A DNA stretch of 64,000 nucleotides, taken from NCBI GenBank assembly GCA_022711665.1, contig JAKLEN010000007.1, forward strand, positions 1 through 64,000. The letters are read 5' to 3'. Below the pieces are notes generated by a model. The model worked only from the letters and a program-made list of their open reading frames with translations. It searched no databases and had not been told where the DNA came from. Shown piece after piece: positions 1 through 8,672 of the stretch (the stretch's first letter is position 1; each line of letters starts with the position of its first letter). The position numbers were made by a program, and so were the translations under genes. Source of the DNA: Acidobacteriota bacterium. Lineage in GTDB: Bacteria > Acidobacteriota > Aminicenantia > Aminicenantales > Saccharicenantaceae.

Positions 1-86
1 CATGAAACCGAGGCAGCCAGAGGAAGAGATGAAAAGAAGGAAAAAGAAACGGGGGGCTTGCGTTTCGCTATCATAGAAGATATTTC

Positions 87-146
87 TCAGGATCCCGGCC
101 TCGAGCGCTCGGCCGTGATCCTGACCTCCGCTCCCCAGAGTCCGCT
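87..146 (-). repeat. 60-bp non-coding element, copy A (inverted relative to copy B)
   Basis: Read on the minus strand this block matches 43588-43647 (plus strand) at 59 of 60 positions; the one difference is at position 11 of the element. It contains an imperfect palindrome (CAGGATC..CGGCC arms around GAGCGCTC). It lies just downstream of the symporter gene that ends at 173, and copy B likewise lies downstream of a gene (the TonB receptor), so both sit 3' of a transcription unit in the same relative orientation. The rest of 1-172 holds no gene I can support. Confidence 0.85.
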
Positions 147-172
147 CCGGGCCGGCCCCCGGCCTCGACGCG

Positions 173-1921
173 TCAGTTCACGCGGGCCTTGGCCGGCCTC
201 GTGGCCAGCCACATGGCCAGCCCCAGGACGATCAGGACCGAGGCGACGATCAGGTTGACCCGGAAAGCCGCGGCGTCCTTGTAGCCGAAGAGGATGATGA
301 GGGAGATCGCGGCGACGAGGGCGCCGAAGCCCGCGACCATGAACCCGATGATCCGCCAGGGCGAGAGGGGCTTCTCCGCCGTCTCTTCGGCCAGGAAGGG
401 GACCTCCAGGTCGGCGAAGAACTTGCGGACCCGTTCCGTCTCCTCGGGGGCCGTCGGCCTGGTCGCGGAGCCGAGCCACATGCCGATGAGGGTCGCGGCG
501 ACGCTCAGGACGTTGGTGGCCGAGTTCCAGCCGCTGCGCAGCCAGAAGTCCAGGGTCGGGTCGGCCAGCATCTGGGCCGAGTACTTCTGGACCAGGAAGA
601 AGTTGGCCAGGACGAGGATGAAGCCGGTGACGCAGCCGGCCGCCAGGCCCCAGAGGGCGCCCCGGGAGTTGAACTTCCGGAACAGGAGGCCGAAGGCCAG
701 GGGGATGATGGTGGCCGGGCCGAAGGCGCCGAAGATGCGGAACATGATGTCCATGAGGTTGAAGCCCTGCAGGCTGTTGAAGAGCAGGGCCAGGAGGATC
801 GTCAGGGCCCCGATGACGATGGTGAAGGCCCGGCCGGTGAAGATCTCCTGCTTCTCGCTGAGGTTCGGCCGGATCTTCTTCTTGAAGAAATCGCGGGTCA
901 GGATCCCGGACAGGGTATTGAATTCCGAGCCCAGCGTGGACATGGTCGAGCTGATGATGGAGGCCAGGACGAAGCCCATGAGGCCCACGGGCATGATCTT
1001 CATGCTGATGAGGGCGTAGACCTCCTTGGCGTTGGCGATCTCGGGCAGGAGGACCCTGGCCGCGATGCCGGGGAAGAAGAAGATGGGCGGCGTGACGAAC
1101 ATCAGGAGGGCCACCCAGCGGACCATCTTACCGATCTCCTTCTCGCTCTTGAGGGTGTTGTATTTCTGGACGAGGGCCCAGCTCCCGCTGTAGCTCAGGA
1201 GCATGATCAGGAAGACCGTAAAGACGAGGTAGGACCAGCCGTAGGGCTCGGGGGCCGGGTTGAAGAACCCGGCCGGCAGCCGGCTGAAGAACTCGCCCAG
1301 GTTGCCGACCTTGAGCAATGTCAGGACGAACAGGGTCAGGCAGGAGACAGCCAGGATGATGACGTTGACGAAGTCCGTGATCATGATGGTCATCTGCCCG
1401 CCCATGAACGAGTAGAGGATCATGATCACGCCGATGATGGCCATGAAGGCGGCCAGGGAGAGCCCCAGGCCCCGCAGGGCCACGACGAAGATGATCGACG
1501 TCGACAGGATCTTGAGGGCGTTGTCGGACATCCGCAGGGGAATGCCGGTCCAGACGAAGACCTGATGGGCGGTCGAATTGTAGCGCCGCTCCATGAAGCC
1601 CATGGGCGTGACCACCCGGGACCGCCGCCAGCGCCGGGCCAGGAAATGGCCCGAGATGAAGACGCAAACGGGGAAGATCCACATGATGACGATGACGACG
1701 ATGCCGTACTTGTAGGCGATCTCGTTGTAGATGACGAAGAGAAGCGCGCTGAACGAGGCCTTGAAGAAGGACGTCCCGGCCAGCCACCAGGGCATGGTAT
1801 TGCCGGCCGCGAAATAGTCCTTGGCCTTCTTGATGTAGCGGGCGAAATAGAAGCCCATGGCCAGGATGACGATGAAGTAGGCCAGGATCACCAGGTAGTC
1901 AGGGAGCCGGATGCTCTGCAT
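173..1921 (-). CDS. Sodium:solute symporter (SSS family)
   Basis: A 582-residue, very hydrophobic protein with about 13-14 membrane segments, the usual size and layout for the SSS family, which drives solute uptake with the sodium gradient. The stretch around SSTMSTLGSEFNTLSG in the middle of the protein, followed by LTRDFF, matches the conserved SSS sodium-site helix. The start is well set: GGAGG lies 7-11 bases upstream of the ATG. It is the last gene of the leftward kinase-aminotransferase-symporter operon (61-base gap to the aminotransferase). Neighbours suggest a sugar acid or amino-sugar breakdown product as substrate, but the sequence does not show the substrate. The 60-bp repeat copy A lies right after the stop. 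Confidence 0.9.
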   Translation of the reverse strand: MQSIRLPDYLVILAYFIVILAMGFYFARYIKKAKDYFAAGNTMPWWLAGTSFFKASFSALLFVIYNEIAYKYGIVVIVIMWIFPVCVFISGHFLARRWRRSRVVTPMGFMERRYNSTAHQVFVWTGIPLRMSDNALKILSTSIIFVVALRGLGLSLAAFMAIIGVIMILYSFMGGQMTIMITDFVNVIILAVSCLTLFVLTLLKVGNLGEFFSRLPAGFFNPAPEPYGWSYLVFTVFLIMLLSYSGSWALVQKYNTLKSEKEIGKMVRWVALLMFVTPPIFFFPGIAARVLLPEIANAKEVYALISMKIMPVGLMGFVLASIISSTMSTLGSEFNTLSGILTRDFFKKKIRPNLSEKQEIFTGRAFTIVIGALTILLALLFNSLQGFNLMDIMFRIFGAFGPATIIPLAFGLLFRKFNSRGALWGLAAGCVTGFILVLANFFLVQKYSAQMLADPTLDFWLRSGWNSATNVLSVAATLIGMWLGSATRPTAPEETERVRKFFADLEVPFLAEETAEKPLSPWRIIGFMVAGFGALVAAISLIILFGYKDAAAFRVNLIVASVLIVLGLAMWLATRPAKARVN

Positions 1922-1981
1922 TCTATGACCTCCTCCGGGGGCCGGCCGGCCGGCCCGTGGATGCGGGCGTGATGGCGGGCC

Positions 1982-3274
1982 TCACAGGCCCGACAGGACC
2001 TTGTCCAGGATGCTGACCGAGCGGTCGATGAGCTCGGGCGTGATGACCAGCGGGGGCGCCACCCGCATGACGTTGCCGTGGGTGCCGAGCTTGCCGACCA
2101 TCAGGCCGTTCTCGACGCAGCGGAGGACGACCTGCTTGGCCACATCCGGCGCCGGCGCCTTGGTCGCGCGGTCCTTGACGAACTCGATGCCCATGACCAG
2201 GCCCAGGCCCCGGACGTCGCCGATGACGGCGTGCTTGGCCGCGAGCCCGAGGAGCTTCTCCTTGAGGTAGGCGCCGTTCTTGGCCGCCTTCTCGACCAGC
2301 CCCTCCGTCTCGATGATGTCGAAGACCGCCAGCGCGCCGGCGCAGCTGAGCGGGTTCCCGCCCATGGTCGAGGACAGCTCGCCCGATTCGAGGCAGGAGA
2401 TGATCTCGGACCGCGTCACGACGGCGGCGATGGGCACGCCGCTGCCGATCCCCTTGCCCAGGAGCAGGACGTCCGGCTCGAGGCCCTCGTGCTCGAGGGC
2501 CCACATCGTGCCCGTCCGCCCGTAGGAGGCCTGGACCTCGTCCAGGATGAAGACCAGGCCCTTCTTCCGGGCCCAGGTCTCGAGCTTCTTCAGAAAGCCC
2601 GGAGGAGGGAAGATGAAGCCCGCGGTCCCCTGATAGGGCTCGACGATGACGGCCGCCAGGGAGCCCGAGGATTGGATCCGGACCGACTCGTCGATGAAGT
2701 CCAGGCAGGACAACCCGCATTCCGGATGGGTCTTCCCGAACGGGCAGCGGTAGCAGTAGGGGTAGGGGACGAGGATGGCCCCCGGGACGAGCGGGCCGTA
2801 GTTCCGGCGGATCTTGGGGATGCCGCTGAGGCTCATCGGGCCGAACGTCCGGCCGTGGAAGCCGCCCCAGAACGACACGATCTCGTACTTGTTCGTGTAT
2901 CTCTTGACCAGGCGGAGGGCGGCGTCGGCGGCCTCGGACCCGGTGGTGACGAAGATGACCTTGTCCAGGTGGGCCGGCAGCGACTCGACGATCTTTTGAG
3001 CCAGCCGCAGCCGTTCCGGCGTCGGGAAATCGAAGGGATTGAGGAGCCGGGAGGCCTGGACGCCGACGGCTTCGGCCAGGCGCGGATGGGCGTGGCCGAC
3101 ATTGGCCACCAGGACGCCCGACGTCCAATCGATATAGGATTTGCCGTCGACGTCCCAGATCTCCGCCCCGCGGGCGTGGTCCCAGACGACGGGAGCCTGC
3201 CAGTTCATGCAGCCGGGCTCGTATTTACGGGACATCTCCAGGAATTCGTTTGTCTTGGAACAGGGGTTGGACAT
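1982..3274 (-). CDS. Class III pyridoxal-phosphate aminotransferase
   Basis: A 430-residue protein of the acetylornithine/4-aminobutyrate aminotransferase family (fold type I). Visible family marks are TTGSEAADAALRLVKR near residue 110, FWGGFHGRTFG, the Asp of FILDEVQASYGRTG that binds the PLP ring, and the Schiff-base lysine in LLLGKGIGSG (about Lys274). It has a Cys-rich insert (CYRCPFGKTHPECGLSC, about residues 173-189), which I associate with the GABA/ornithine-type branch that includes archaeal amino-acid racemases; the exact substrate cannot be read from sequence. AAGGA precedes the ATG. It lies between the sugar kinase (39-base gap) and the symporter in one operon, so it may handle an amino sugar acid or supply nitrogen from the imported substrate. 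Confidence 0.88.
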   Translation of the reverse strand: MSNPCSKTNEFLEMSRKYEPGCMNWQAPVVWDHARGAEIWDVDGKSYIDWTSGVLVANVGHAHPRLAEAVGVQASRLLNPFDFPTPERLRLAQKIVESLPAHLDKVIFVTTGSEAADAALRLVKRYTNKYEIVSFWGGFHGRTFGPMSLSGIPKIRRNYGPLVPGAILVPYPYCYRCPFGKTHPECGLSCLDFIDESVRIQSSGSLAAVIVEPYQGTAGFIFPPPGFLKKLETWARKKGLVFILDEVQASYGRTGTMWALEHEGLEPDVLLLGKGIGSGVPIAAVVTRSEIISCLESGELSSTMGGNPLSCAGALAVFDIIETEGLVEKAAKNGAYLKEKLLGLAAKHAVIGDVRGLGLVMGIEFVKDRATKAPAPDVAKQVVLRCVENGLMVGKLGTHGNVMRVAPPLVITPELIDRSVSILDKVLSGL

Positions 3275-3312
3275 GGTGTGGTATCCTTATAGCGAACTTG
3301 AGATCATGAGCA

Positions 3313-4341
3313 TCATCTCTGCACGCGCCCCGAGGCGTCTCCCCGCATGAGCGCCAGGACCTCGGCCTCCGAGACCAGGTTGAAATCGCCGGGGATCGAG
3401 TGCTTCAGGCAGGAGGCCGCGATGGCGAAGGAGAGGGCCTCGGCGCCGCGCCCGAACTTCTCCATCCCATGGATGAGGCCGGCGGCGAAGGCGTCCCCGC
3501 CGCCGATCCGGTCGACGATGACCGGGATCTCGTACTGGGGGCCCTGGATGAACCGGCCCGCGTCCCTCAGGACCGCCGACCAGCCGTTGTGGTCGGCGCT
3601 GTGGCTCTCGCGGAGGGTCAGGGCGACGGCCTTGAGGTTCGGAAAGCGGTTCATGACTTCGAGGGTCAGGGCCTCGTAGCCGGCGAGATCGAGGCGCCCC
3701 GAGCGGACATCGCCCGGGGAGGCGAGGCCGAGGGATTTCTGGCAGTCCTCCTCGTTGCCGATGGCGATATCGGCGAAAGCCAGGACGCGGCGCATGACGT
3801 CCGGAGCCGGGGTGCCGTATTTCCAGAGCTTGCCGCGATAGTTGAGGTCGACGGAGATCGTCAGCCCGCGGCGCCTGGCCGCCTGGACGCTCTCCAGGGT
3901 CAACTCGGCCGCGGAGGCGCTGATGGCCGGCGTGATGCCCGTGGTGTGGAACCAGTCGACGCCCTGGAAAGCCTCGTCCCAATCGATGTCGCCGGGGGCG
4001 GCCTCGGCGATCGCGGAGTGTTCCCGGTCGTAGACGACCTTGGAAGGACGGCGGTCGGCCCCCGTTTCGGAATAATAGACGCCCAGCCGCTTGCCATGCC
4101 GGACGACGAAGTCGGTCCTGACGCCGCGCCGCCTCAGTTCGGCGACGGCGGCGTCGCCGAGCGGATTGTCGGGTATGACCGATATGAACCGGGCCTCGTG
4201 GCCGAAGCAGGCCGTCGAGACGGCGACATTTGCTTCTCCGCCCCCAAAAGTGGCATTAAATAGGGGAGACTGGAGCAGCTTCTCCTTCCCCGGGGAAGAA
4301 AGTCGCAGCATGATCTCGCCGAAGGTCGCGATCTTTATCAT
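3313..4341 (-). CDS. PfkB-family sugar kinase, 2-keto-3-deoxygluconate kinase-like
   Basis: A 342-residue ribokinase-fold kinase. The N-terminal [16 protein letters not shown] and FGGGEANVA are typical of the 2-keto-3-deoxygluconate (KDG) kinase branch. The C-terminal [12 protein letters not shown] holds the anion hole and catalytic Asp (about Asp283). KDG kinase phosphorylates the common intermediate of uronic acid breakdown, which fits the heparinase-like lyases nearby. I place the start at the ATG at 4341 because AGGAGG lies 7 bases upstream of it; an in-frame ATG 33 bases further upstream lacks a ribosome-binding site. It is the first gene of the leftward operon and is divergent from the M20 gene across the 4.4 kb operator region. 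The specificity (KDG, fructose or another hexonate) is inference. Confidence 0.85.
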   Translation of the reverse strand: MIKIATFGEIMLRLSSPGKEKLLQSPLFNATFGGGEANVAVSTACFGHEARFISVIPDNPLGDAAVAELRRRGVRTDFVVRHGKRLGVYYSETGADRRPSKVVYDREHSAIAEAAPGDIDWDEAFQGVDWFHTTGITPAISASAAELTLESVQAARRRGLTISVDLNYRGKLWKYGTPAPDVMRRVLAFADIAIGNEEDCQKSLGLASPGDVRSGRLDLAGYEALTLEVMNRFPNLKAVALTLRESHSADHNGWSAVLRDAGRFIQGPQYEIPVIVDRIGGGDAFAAGLIHGMEKFGRGAEALSFAIAASCLKHSIPGDFNLVSEAEVLALMRGDASGRVQR

Positions 4342-4367
4342 GCCGGCCCTCCTTTTAATATTTCTTT

Positions 4368-4418
4368 TTGACAAATGTCTATATCGTGATATATATCGTA
4401 TATGAGATATGTTATCAA
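4368..4418. promoter_or_regulatory. Divergent promoters with AT-rich palindromic operator
   Basis: Plus strand: TTGACA at 4368-4373, 17-base gap, then ATATAT/TATATC at 4391-4397, directed at the M20 gene. Minus strand: TTGATA (complement of 4413-4418), 17-base gap, TATATA (complement of 4390-4395), directed at the sugar kinase gene. Between them lies the shared core ATATACGATAT (minus strand, 4403-4393) and next to it an imperfect palindrome ATATCGTGATAT at 4381-4392. The same core occurs at 7945, 18996 and 40111. One protein bound here could control both operons. Confidence 0.7.
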
Positions 4419-4445
4419 TTTTGCATGGTCAATATCAAGTAAAAA

Positions 4446-5681
4446 ATGAATAAAGAAGAGATATTCCGGGCCATCGACAAACGCCTCGAGGAATCCGTCC
4501 AGATACTGACCGGGCTGATCTCTTTTCCGTCGACTAGAGGCAACGAAGCCGGTCCCGGACGCTTCCTCCTACCCCTGTTCGAGCGCTGCGCCGATTCCGC
4601 GGAGCTTATCGCCGTCCCCGATTCCCTCCAGGACGATCCCGATTACGCCTTCCGGCTGGCCGGCTTCAGCTATGGCGGGGCGGCCAACCTGCGGGTCAGG
4701 CTCGATCGTACCGGGCCGGGGGCCAGCCTTGCCTTGAACACCCACCTCGACGTCGTGCCGGCCACGCCCGGACAGGAGGCTCCGTTCCAGGCCAGGGTTC
4801 AGGACGGCCAGGTCTTCGGGCGGGGAGCCTGCGACGCCAAGGGACAGGCGGCGGTCATCTGGCTCGTCATCAGGGCGCTCAAGGATCTCCGCTTGAAGCC
4901 CCGCGGCGGCCTGACGGCGGATCTCGTTCTCGAGGAGGAGTGCGGCGGCAACGGCACTCTTCTCGTCCAGCGGAACGGGCTCGAGGCGGACGCCGCGATC
5001 GTCCTGGAGCCGACGGCCCTCGAGGTCGCCCACCTCGTCCGCGGGGCCGTCTGGTTCGAGGTCCGGACGACCGGGATCGCCGGCCACAGCGGGAGCCCGG
5101 GCACGACTTCGAGCGCGCTCAAAACGGCCATCCGGGTCATGGAGGCCATCGAGTCGGTCCGGGCCGAGACCCTGGCGATCTCCCGGCTGAGCGTTGCGAC
5201 GATCGCCAAGCACCCCGATCCGGCGCCCTGCACCTTCGGCATTCTTCAGGCGGGCAACTGGCCGGCGGCCGCGCCGTCGGAGGGCGTCCTCAAGGGCGTC
5301 TTCGGCTTTCTCCCGCCCTTCAACAGGAAAGAGATCCAGGAGAGGCTCGTCCGGGCCGTCAGCCCCTTCCGGGCCAGGATCACTTTCCCCATGCTCAACA
5401 ACGACCCGTCCTCCCTGCCGTCCGACCATCCCCTGGTCCAGGCTTTCCTGGCCTCGGCCGGCCGGGTCGGCGTCGCCTCGCGGCCCGTTTTCATGAACGC
5501 CTCCTGCGACGCCTGGCGGTATTCGGTCGGACTCGGCATCCCGACGGTCGTTTTCGGCCCCGGCTCGCTGGCCTCGGCCCACAGCAAGGACGAGCACATC
5601 GCGATCGACGACATCCGGAACGCCGCCGCGGCCGTCCTCGGATTCATCGATGATTGGAGCGGATTGAACCATGTCTCATGA
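4446..5681 (+). CDS. M20-family metallohydrolase (ArgE/DapE/deacetylase type)
   Basis: A 411-residue cytoplasmic zinc hydrolase with the full set of M20 marks: NTHLDVVP (first metal His and Asp) near residue 100, GRGACDAKGQ (bridging Asp), EEECGGNG (catalytic Glu and metal Glu) near residue 163, and VLEPT. The central AGHSGSPGTTSSA region is the dimerisation (lid) domain. Family members remove an acyl group from, or cleave, small N-acyl amino acids and peptides. No clear Shine-Dalgarno lies before this ATG, which is unusual for the window; the leader is short and AT-rich. It opens the rightward operon and overlaps the dehydrogenase gene by 11 bases. In this context an N-acyl sugar or amino-acid conjugate is a plausible substrate, but this is inference. 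Confidence 0.87.
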   Translation: MNKEEIFRAIDKRLEESVQILTGLISFPSTRGNEAGPGRFLLPLFERCADSAELIAVPDSLQDDPDYAFRLAGFSYGGAANLRVRLDRTGPGASLALNTHLDVVPATPGQEAPFQARVQDGQVFGRGACDAKGQAAVIWLVIRALKDLRLKPRGGLTADLVLEEECGGNGTLLVQRNGLEADAAIVLEPTALEVAHLVRGAVWFEVRTTGIAGHSGSPGTTSSALKTAIRVMEAIESVRAETLAISRLSVATIAKHPDPAPCTFGILQAGNWPAAAPSEGVLKGVFGFLPPFNRKEIQERLVRAVSPFRARITFPMLNNDPSSLPSDHPLVQAFLASAGRVGVASRPVFMNASCDAWRYSVGLGIPTVVFGPGSLASAHSKDEHIAIDDIRNAAAAVLGFIDDWSGLNHVS

Positions 5682-6729
5682 AACGCGGATGAAGGCCCTG
5701 GTCAAGACTGCGAAAGGGAAGGGGCTGGTCGAGCTCCGGAGCGTCCCGGTCCCCGAGATCGGACCGGGGGACGTCCTCATCGAGGTCAAGGCCGCGGGGA
5801 TCTGCGGCACCGACTTGCACATCGTCCATGACGCCTTCCCTTACTGGCCGCCCGTCATCCTGGGGCACGAGTTCGCCGGAACGATCGCCGCCAAGGGCCG
5901 CGACGTCCAGGGCTGGGAGGTCGGGGACAGGGTCGTCGGGGAGCCGCACACGCTCGCCTGCGGCCGCTGCTGGCTTTGCCGGACGGGCAATCGCCAGATC
6001 TGCCCGTCCAAGAGGTCACCGGGCTGGGGCATCGACGGCTGTTTCGCCAAATACATGCGCTTTCCCGAGCCGGGCCTCCTGCACCGCATCCCGGAGGACA
6101 TGCCGTTCGAAGAGGCCGCCTTCGTCGAGCCCGCCGCCAACGTCGTCCGCGACGTCCTGGAGCGGGGGCGGGTCGAGACCGCCGACACTGTCGTCGTCGT
6201 CGGCCCCGGCCCGATCGGTCTCATGGCGGCCATGGCCGCCAAGGCCGGCGGGGCCGCCAGGGTCGGCGTCGCCGGGACGAACGCCGACGAGGGGCTGCGT
6301 CTCTCGCTGGCCCGGTCGACCGCGGCCGTCGACGACGTCTGGAACGTCCAGAAGGAAGACGTCCCCGCGGCCGTCGAGGCTCTTACCGGCGGCCGGGGCG
6401 CCGACCTGGTCGTCGAGGCCAGCGGCTCCGAGGGGGGCATCGGCTTGGCGGCGCGCCTTGTCCGCAAGATGGGCCGGGTCGCGGCCATCGGCCTGACGGG
6501 CCGGCCCGACGTCCGCATCCCCTACGACGCCCTCATGTCCAAGGCGGCCGACTGGATCTTCAACATGTCCACGTCCTACACCTCCTGGGACCGGGCCATC
6601 CATCTCGTCCACACGAGGCGGATAGACGTGCGGCCGCTCATGACCCATGTCGGCGGGCTCGAGAGGTGGGCCGAGTTCTTCGCCGCCCTGGAAGACAAGA
6701 AAGGCATCAAGGGGATCTTCGTCCCCTGA
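5671..6729 (+). CDS. Zinc-dependent alcohol/polyol dehydrogenase (MDR family)
   Basis: A 352-residue medium-chain dehydrogenase. It shows the catalytic-zinc residues in AGICGTDLH (Cys) and ILGHEFAG (His, Glu), a four-cysteine structural zinc lobe (CGRCWLC...C near residues 92-110) and the NAD(P)-binding VVVGPGPIGLMAAMAA near residue 175. This pattern fits the sorbitol/threonine/galactitol dehydrogenase branch. It overlaps the end of the M20 gene by 11 bases, so translation is probably coupled; an alternative ATG lies 18 bases downstream. Its place between an M20 hydrolase and a Gfo/Idh/MocA oxidoreductase suggests oxidation of a sugar, polyol or hydroxy acid released from the imported glycan. 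Substrate unknown. Confidence 0.88.
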   Translation: MSHETRMKALVKTAKGKGLVELRSVPVPEIGPGDVLIEVKAAGICGTDLHIVHDAFPYWPPVILGHEFAGTIAAKGRDVQGWEVGDRVVGEPHTLACGRCWLCRTGNRQICPSKRSPGWGIDGCFAKYMRFPEPGLLHRIPEDMPFEEAAFVEPAANVVRDVLERGRVETADTVVVVGPGPIGLMAAMAAKAGGAARVGVAGTNADEGLRLSLARSTAAVDDVWNVQKEDVPAAVEALTGGRGADLVVEASGSEGGIGLAARLVRKMGRVAAIGLTGRPDVRIPYDALMSKAADWIFNMSTSYTSWDRAIHLVHTRRIDVRPLMTHVGGLERWAEFFAALEDKKGIKGIFVP

Positions 6730-6759
6730 GCTCCGCAATATCCTAAAAAGGAGACCTTC

Positions 6760-7788
6760 ATGGCACTGAGATTTGGCATCGTCGGGGCCGGGATCATGGG
6801 CAATTCCCTGGCCCGGGTCCTCAGCCTCGTTCCCGGCGTCGAGATCGCGTCCATCTGCGATCCCGACAAGGCCAGGCTGGAGGCCGGCGGCCGCGAGTTC
6901 GGCGTCAAGGCCCTGTACGCGAACCACAAGGACATGCTCGAGAAGGAAAAGCTCGACGCCGTGGGCGTGGCGACGCCGGACAACTTCCACCGGGACCCCG
7001 TCATCGACGCCCTTCAAGCCGGCTGCCATGTCTACGTCGAGAAGCCGCTGACGACCTCCCAGGCCGAGGCCGAGGAGATCTGCCGGCTCGTTAAAAAAAC
7101 CGGAAAGAAGCTCCAGGTCGATTTCAACCATCGCTGGCTGTCCCCCTACCACAAGGTCCGGGAGCTCATCGCCGCCGGCCAGCTCGGCGAGCCGATGATC
7201 GGCTTCGCCCGGAAGAACAACCCCATCTCCGTGCCGACCCAGATGATCCGCTCCTGGTCGGCCCGGACGACCCCGGCCTGGTTCCTGTCGTGCCACGACA
7301 TCGACCTGATGACCTGGTGGTTCGACGCCGACCCGGTCGAGGCCTACGCCCGGGGCATCAAGAAGGTCCTGGTCAAGGAGGGCTTCGACACCTACGACGG
7401 CATCCAGTCGGTGGTCACCTACGAAGGCGGGAAGTTCGCCACCTACGAGGCCGTCTGGATCTACCCGAACACGAGCCCCTACATGCCCGACTCCTACATG
7501 GAGATCATCGGCAGCAAGGGGGCGCTCCAGATCGACCGGCAGGCCGAGGCCGTCGACGCCATGCTCCAGGAGAAATTCAACTGCCCGAGGACCTTCCTCA
7601 ACTACAAGGTCTTCGACGAATGGCAGGGGGCCTTCCCCGCGGCGATCCGCGGCTTCATCTACGCCATCGAGCACGATACCGAGCCGCACGTCAATGCCCG
7701 CGAGGGCGTCCGGAGCACGGCGGTCCTGGAAGCCATCCATCGCTCGCTCGCTTCCGGCCGGCCGGAAAAGATCAAGATCAACGTCTGA
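6760..7788 (+). CDS. Gfo/Idh/MocA-family oxidoreductase
   Basis: A 342-residue NAD(P)-dependent sugar or inositol oxidoreductase. The N-terminal Rossmann motif GIVGAGIMGNSLAR, the VATPDNFHRDPVIDAL strand and the signature EKPLTTS (the Lys that contacts substrate and cofactor, near residue 95) are present, and the C-terminal substrate domain follows with CHDIDLMTWWF around residue 175. A strong AGGAG lies ahead of the ATG. It ends the M20-dehydrogenase-oxidoreductase operon, and a possible terminator hairpin follows. Members oxidise or epimerise sugars, inositols and their derivatives, and are common in glycan-degradation loci. The exact reaction cannot be read here. Confidence 0.9.
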   Translation: MALRFGIVGAGIMGNSLARVLSLVPGVEIASICDPDKARLEAGGREFGVKALYANHKDMLEKEKLDAVGVATPDNFHRDPVIDALQAGCHVYVEKPLTTSQAEAEEICRLVKKTGKKLQVDFNHRWLSPYHKVRELIAAGQLGEPMIGFARKNNPISVPTQMIRSWSARTTPAWFLSCHDIDLMTWWFDADPVEAYARGIKKVLVKEGFDTYDGIQSVVTYEGGKFATYEAVWIYPNTSPYMPDSYMEIIGSKGALQIDRQAEAVDAMLQEKFNCPRTFLNYKVFDEWQGAFPAAIRGFIYAIEHDTEPHVNAREGVRSTAVLEAIHRSLASGRPEKIKINV

Positions 7789-7795
7789 GCCTTGC

Positions 7796-7836
7796 CGCCG
7801 GCTTCCGGATCGGCTTCCGGGGGCCGGCGGGTTTTC
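7796..7836 (+). terminator. Possible terminator hairpin after the M20 operon
   Basis: CCGCCGGC (7796-7803) pairs with GCCGGCGG (7824-7831) across a 20-base loop and is followed by G and four T. The stem is strong but the loop is long and the T run is short. Confidence 0.45.
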
Positions 7837-7921
7837 CCATATGCGCCGCGCATGGGTCGAAGCCATTATAAGAGGCCGCCCGGTCCCTCCGGCGTTCCCA
7901 GGGGCCCCCGTCCTCAAGAAG

Positions 7922-7960
7922 TTGAATTCGCTCAGAGTTTTATGATATACGATATACGAT
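7922..7960 (+). promoter_or_regulatory. Promoter with operator ahead of the RraA-lyase operon
   Basis: TTGAAT at 7922-7927, 17-base gap, ATATAC at 7945-7950 (or TG-extended TATACG at 7946-7951). The operator-like block TATGATATACGATATACGAT at 7941-7960 covers the -10 region and is identical over 20 bases to 18992-19011. A bound protein would block RNA polymerase. Confidence 0.7.
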
Positions 7961-7988
7961 TTCGGTGAGGGCCATATGAGGATGAACC

Positions 7989-8660
7989 ATGAAATTCAAG
8001 AATGAATTGGAAATGTTCAAGTTCATGGAGGCTGTTTTCTACTCCGGGGCCCTGTCCGACATCCTGGACGAAATGGGCCAGACCCAGTGCGCGGCCAGCC
8101 CTCATGCCCTGGTCCGGCCGCTCTTCCCCCAGGCCATCTGCGCCGGCCGGGTCCGGACCCTGCTCAACGCCCCGATGCTGACCGGGCGCGAGAACCCTTA
8201 CCGGCTGGCGATAGCCCTCATGGACAGCCTCCAGCCCGGGGAAGTGGTCCTGGCCACCTCGACCGCGCCCCTGGAATCGGGGATCATGGGCGAGCTCTCC
8301 GCCACGGCCATGAAGAGCCGCGGCGCCCGCGGTTGCCTGGTCGACGGCTACACCCGCGACGCCCGCAAGATCGTCCAGATGCGCTTCCCGGTCTTCGCCA
8401 AGGGCGTCTCGCCGATCGACACCACGGACCGGGCGGCCGTCGTCGAATGCGACCAGCCGGTCCTCTTCGCCGGCCGCCGGGTCTTCCCCGGCCAGATCGT
8501 CTTCGCCGACCTCGACGGCATCGTCTTCATCCCCAAGGAGGTCGAGGCGGAGGTCATCAAGGAGGCCGCCCGTCGCGTCCGGGCGGAAAACAAGGTCCGC
8601 ACGGCCCTCAAGGCGAAGGCCAAAGTCAGCGACGTCTGGGAAAAATATCATGTCATGTAG
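7989..8660 (+). CDS. RraA-family protein (HMG/CHA aldolase-like or dimethylmenaquinone methyltransferase-like fold)
   Basis: A 223-residue protein of the RraA/DlpA superfamily. Characteristic pieces are SGALSDILDEMGQ at the N-terminus, the G-rich ELSATAMKSRGARGCLVDGYTRD region around residues 103-125 with the Arg and Asp used in aldolase members, and ADLDGIVFIPKE near residue 175. Some members are RNase E inhibitors; those in catabolic operons are usually metal-dependent class II pyruvate aldolases or decarboxylases. Because this one opens an operon with a lyase and amidohydrolases, an aldolase or decarboxylase role on a keto-sugar acid is more likely than RNase control. GAGG precedes the ATG. 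It lies 28 bases after the operator block. Confidence 0.82.
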   Translation: MKFKNELEMFKFMEAVFYSGALSDILDEMGQTQCAASPHALVRPLFPQAICAGRVRTLLNAPMLTGRENPYRLAIALMDSLQPGEVVLATSTAPLESGIMGELSATAMKSRGARGCLVDGYTRDARKIVQMRFPVFAKGVSPIDTTDRAAVVECDQPVLFAGRRVFPGQIVFADLDGIVFIPKEVEAEVIKEAARRVRAENKVRTALKAKAKVSDVWEKYHVM

Positions 8661-8672
8661 GCCGGTGCTGTC

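Noticed and set aside
31..78. Short Lys/Arg-rich frame near the left edge
   Set aside because: Fifteen codons, no ribosome-binding site and no homology evident; not supported.
87..122. Palindrome in the 60-bp element as an intrinsic terminator
   Set aside because: The stem is good but neither strand has a T run after it; conservation of the flanking bases points to a repeat element instead.
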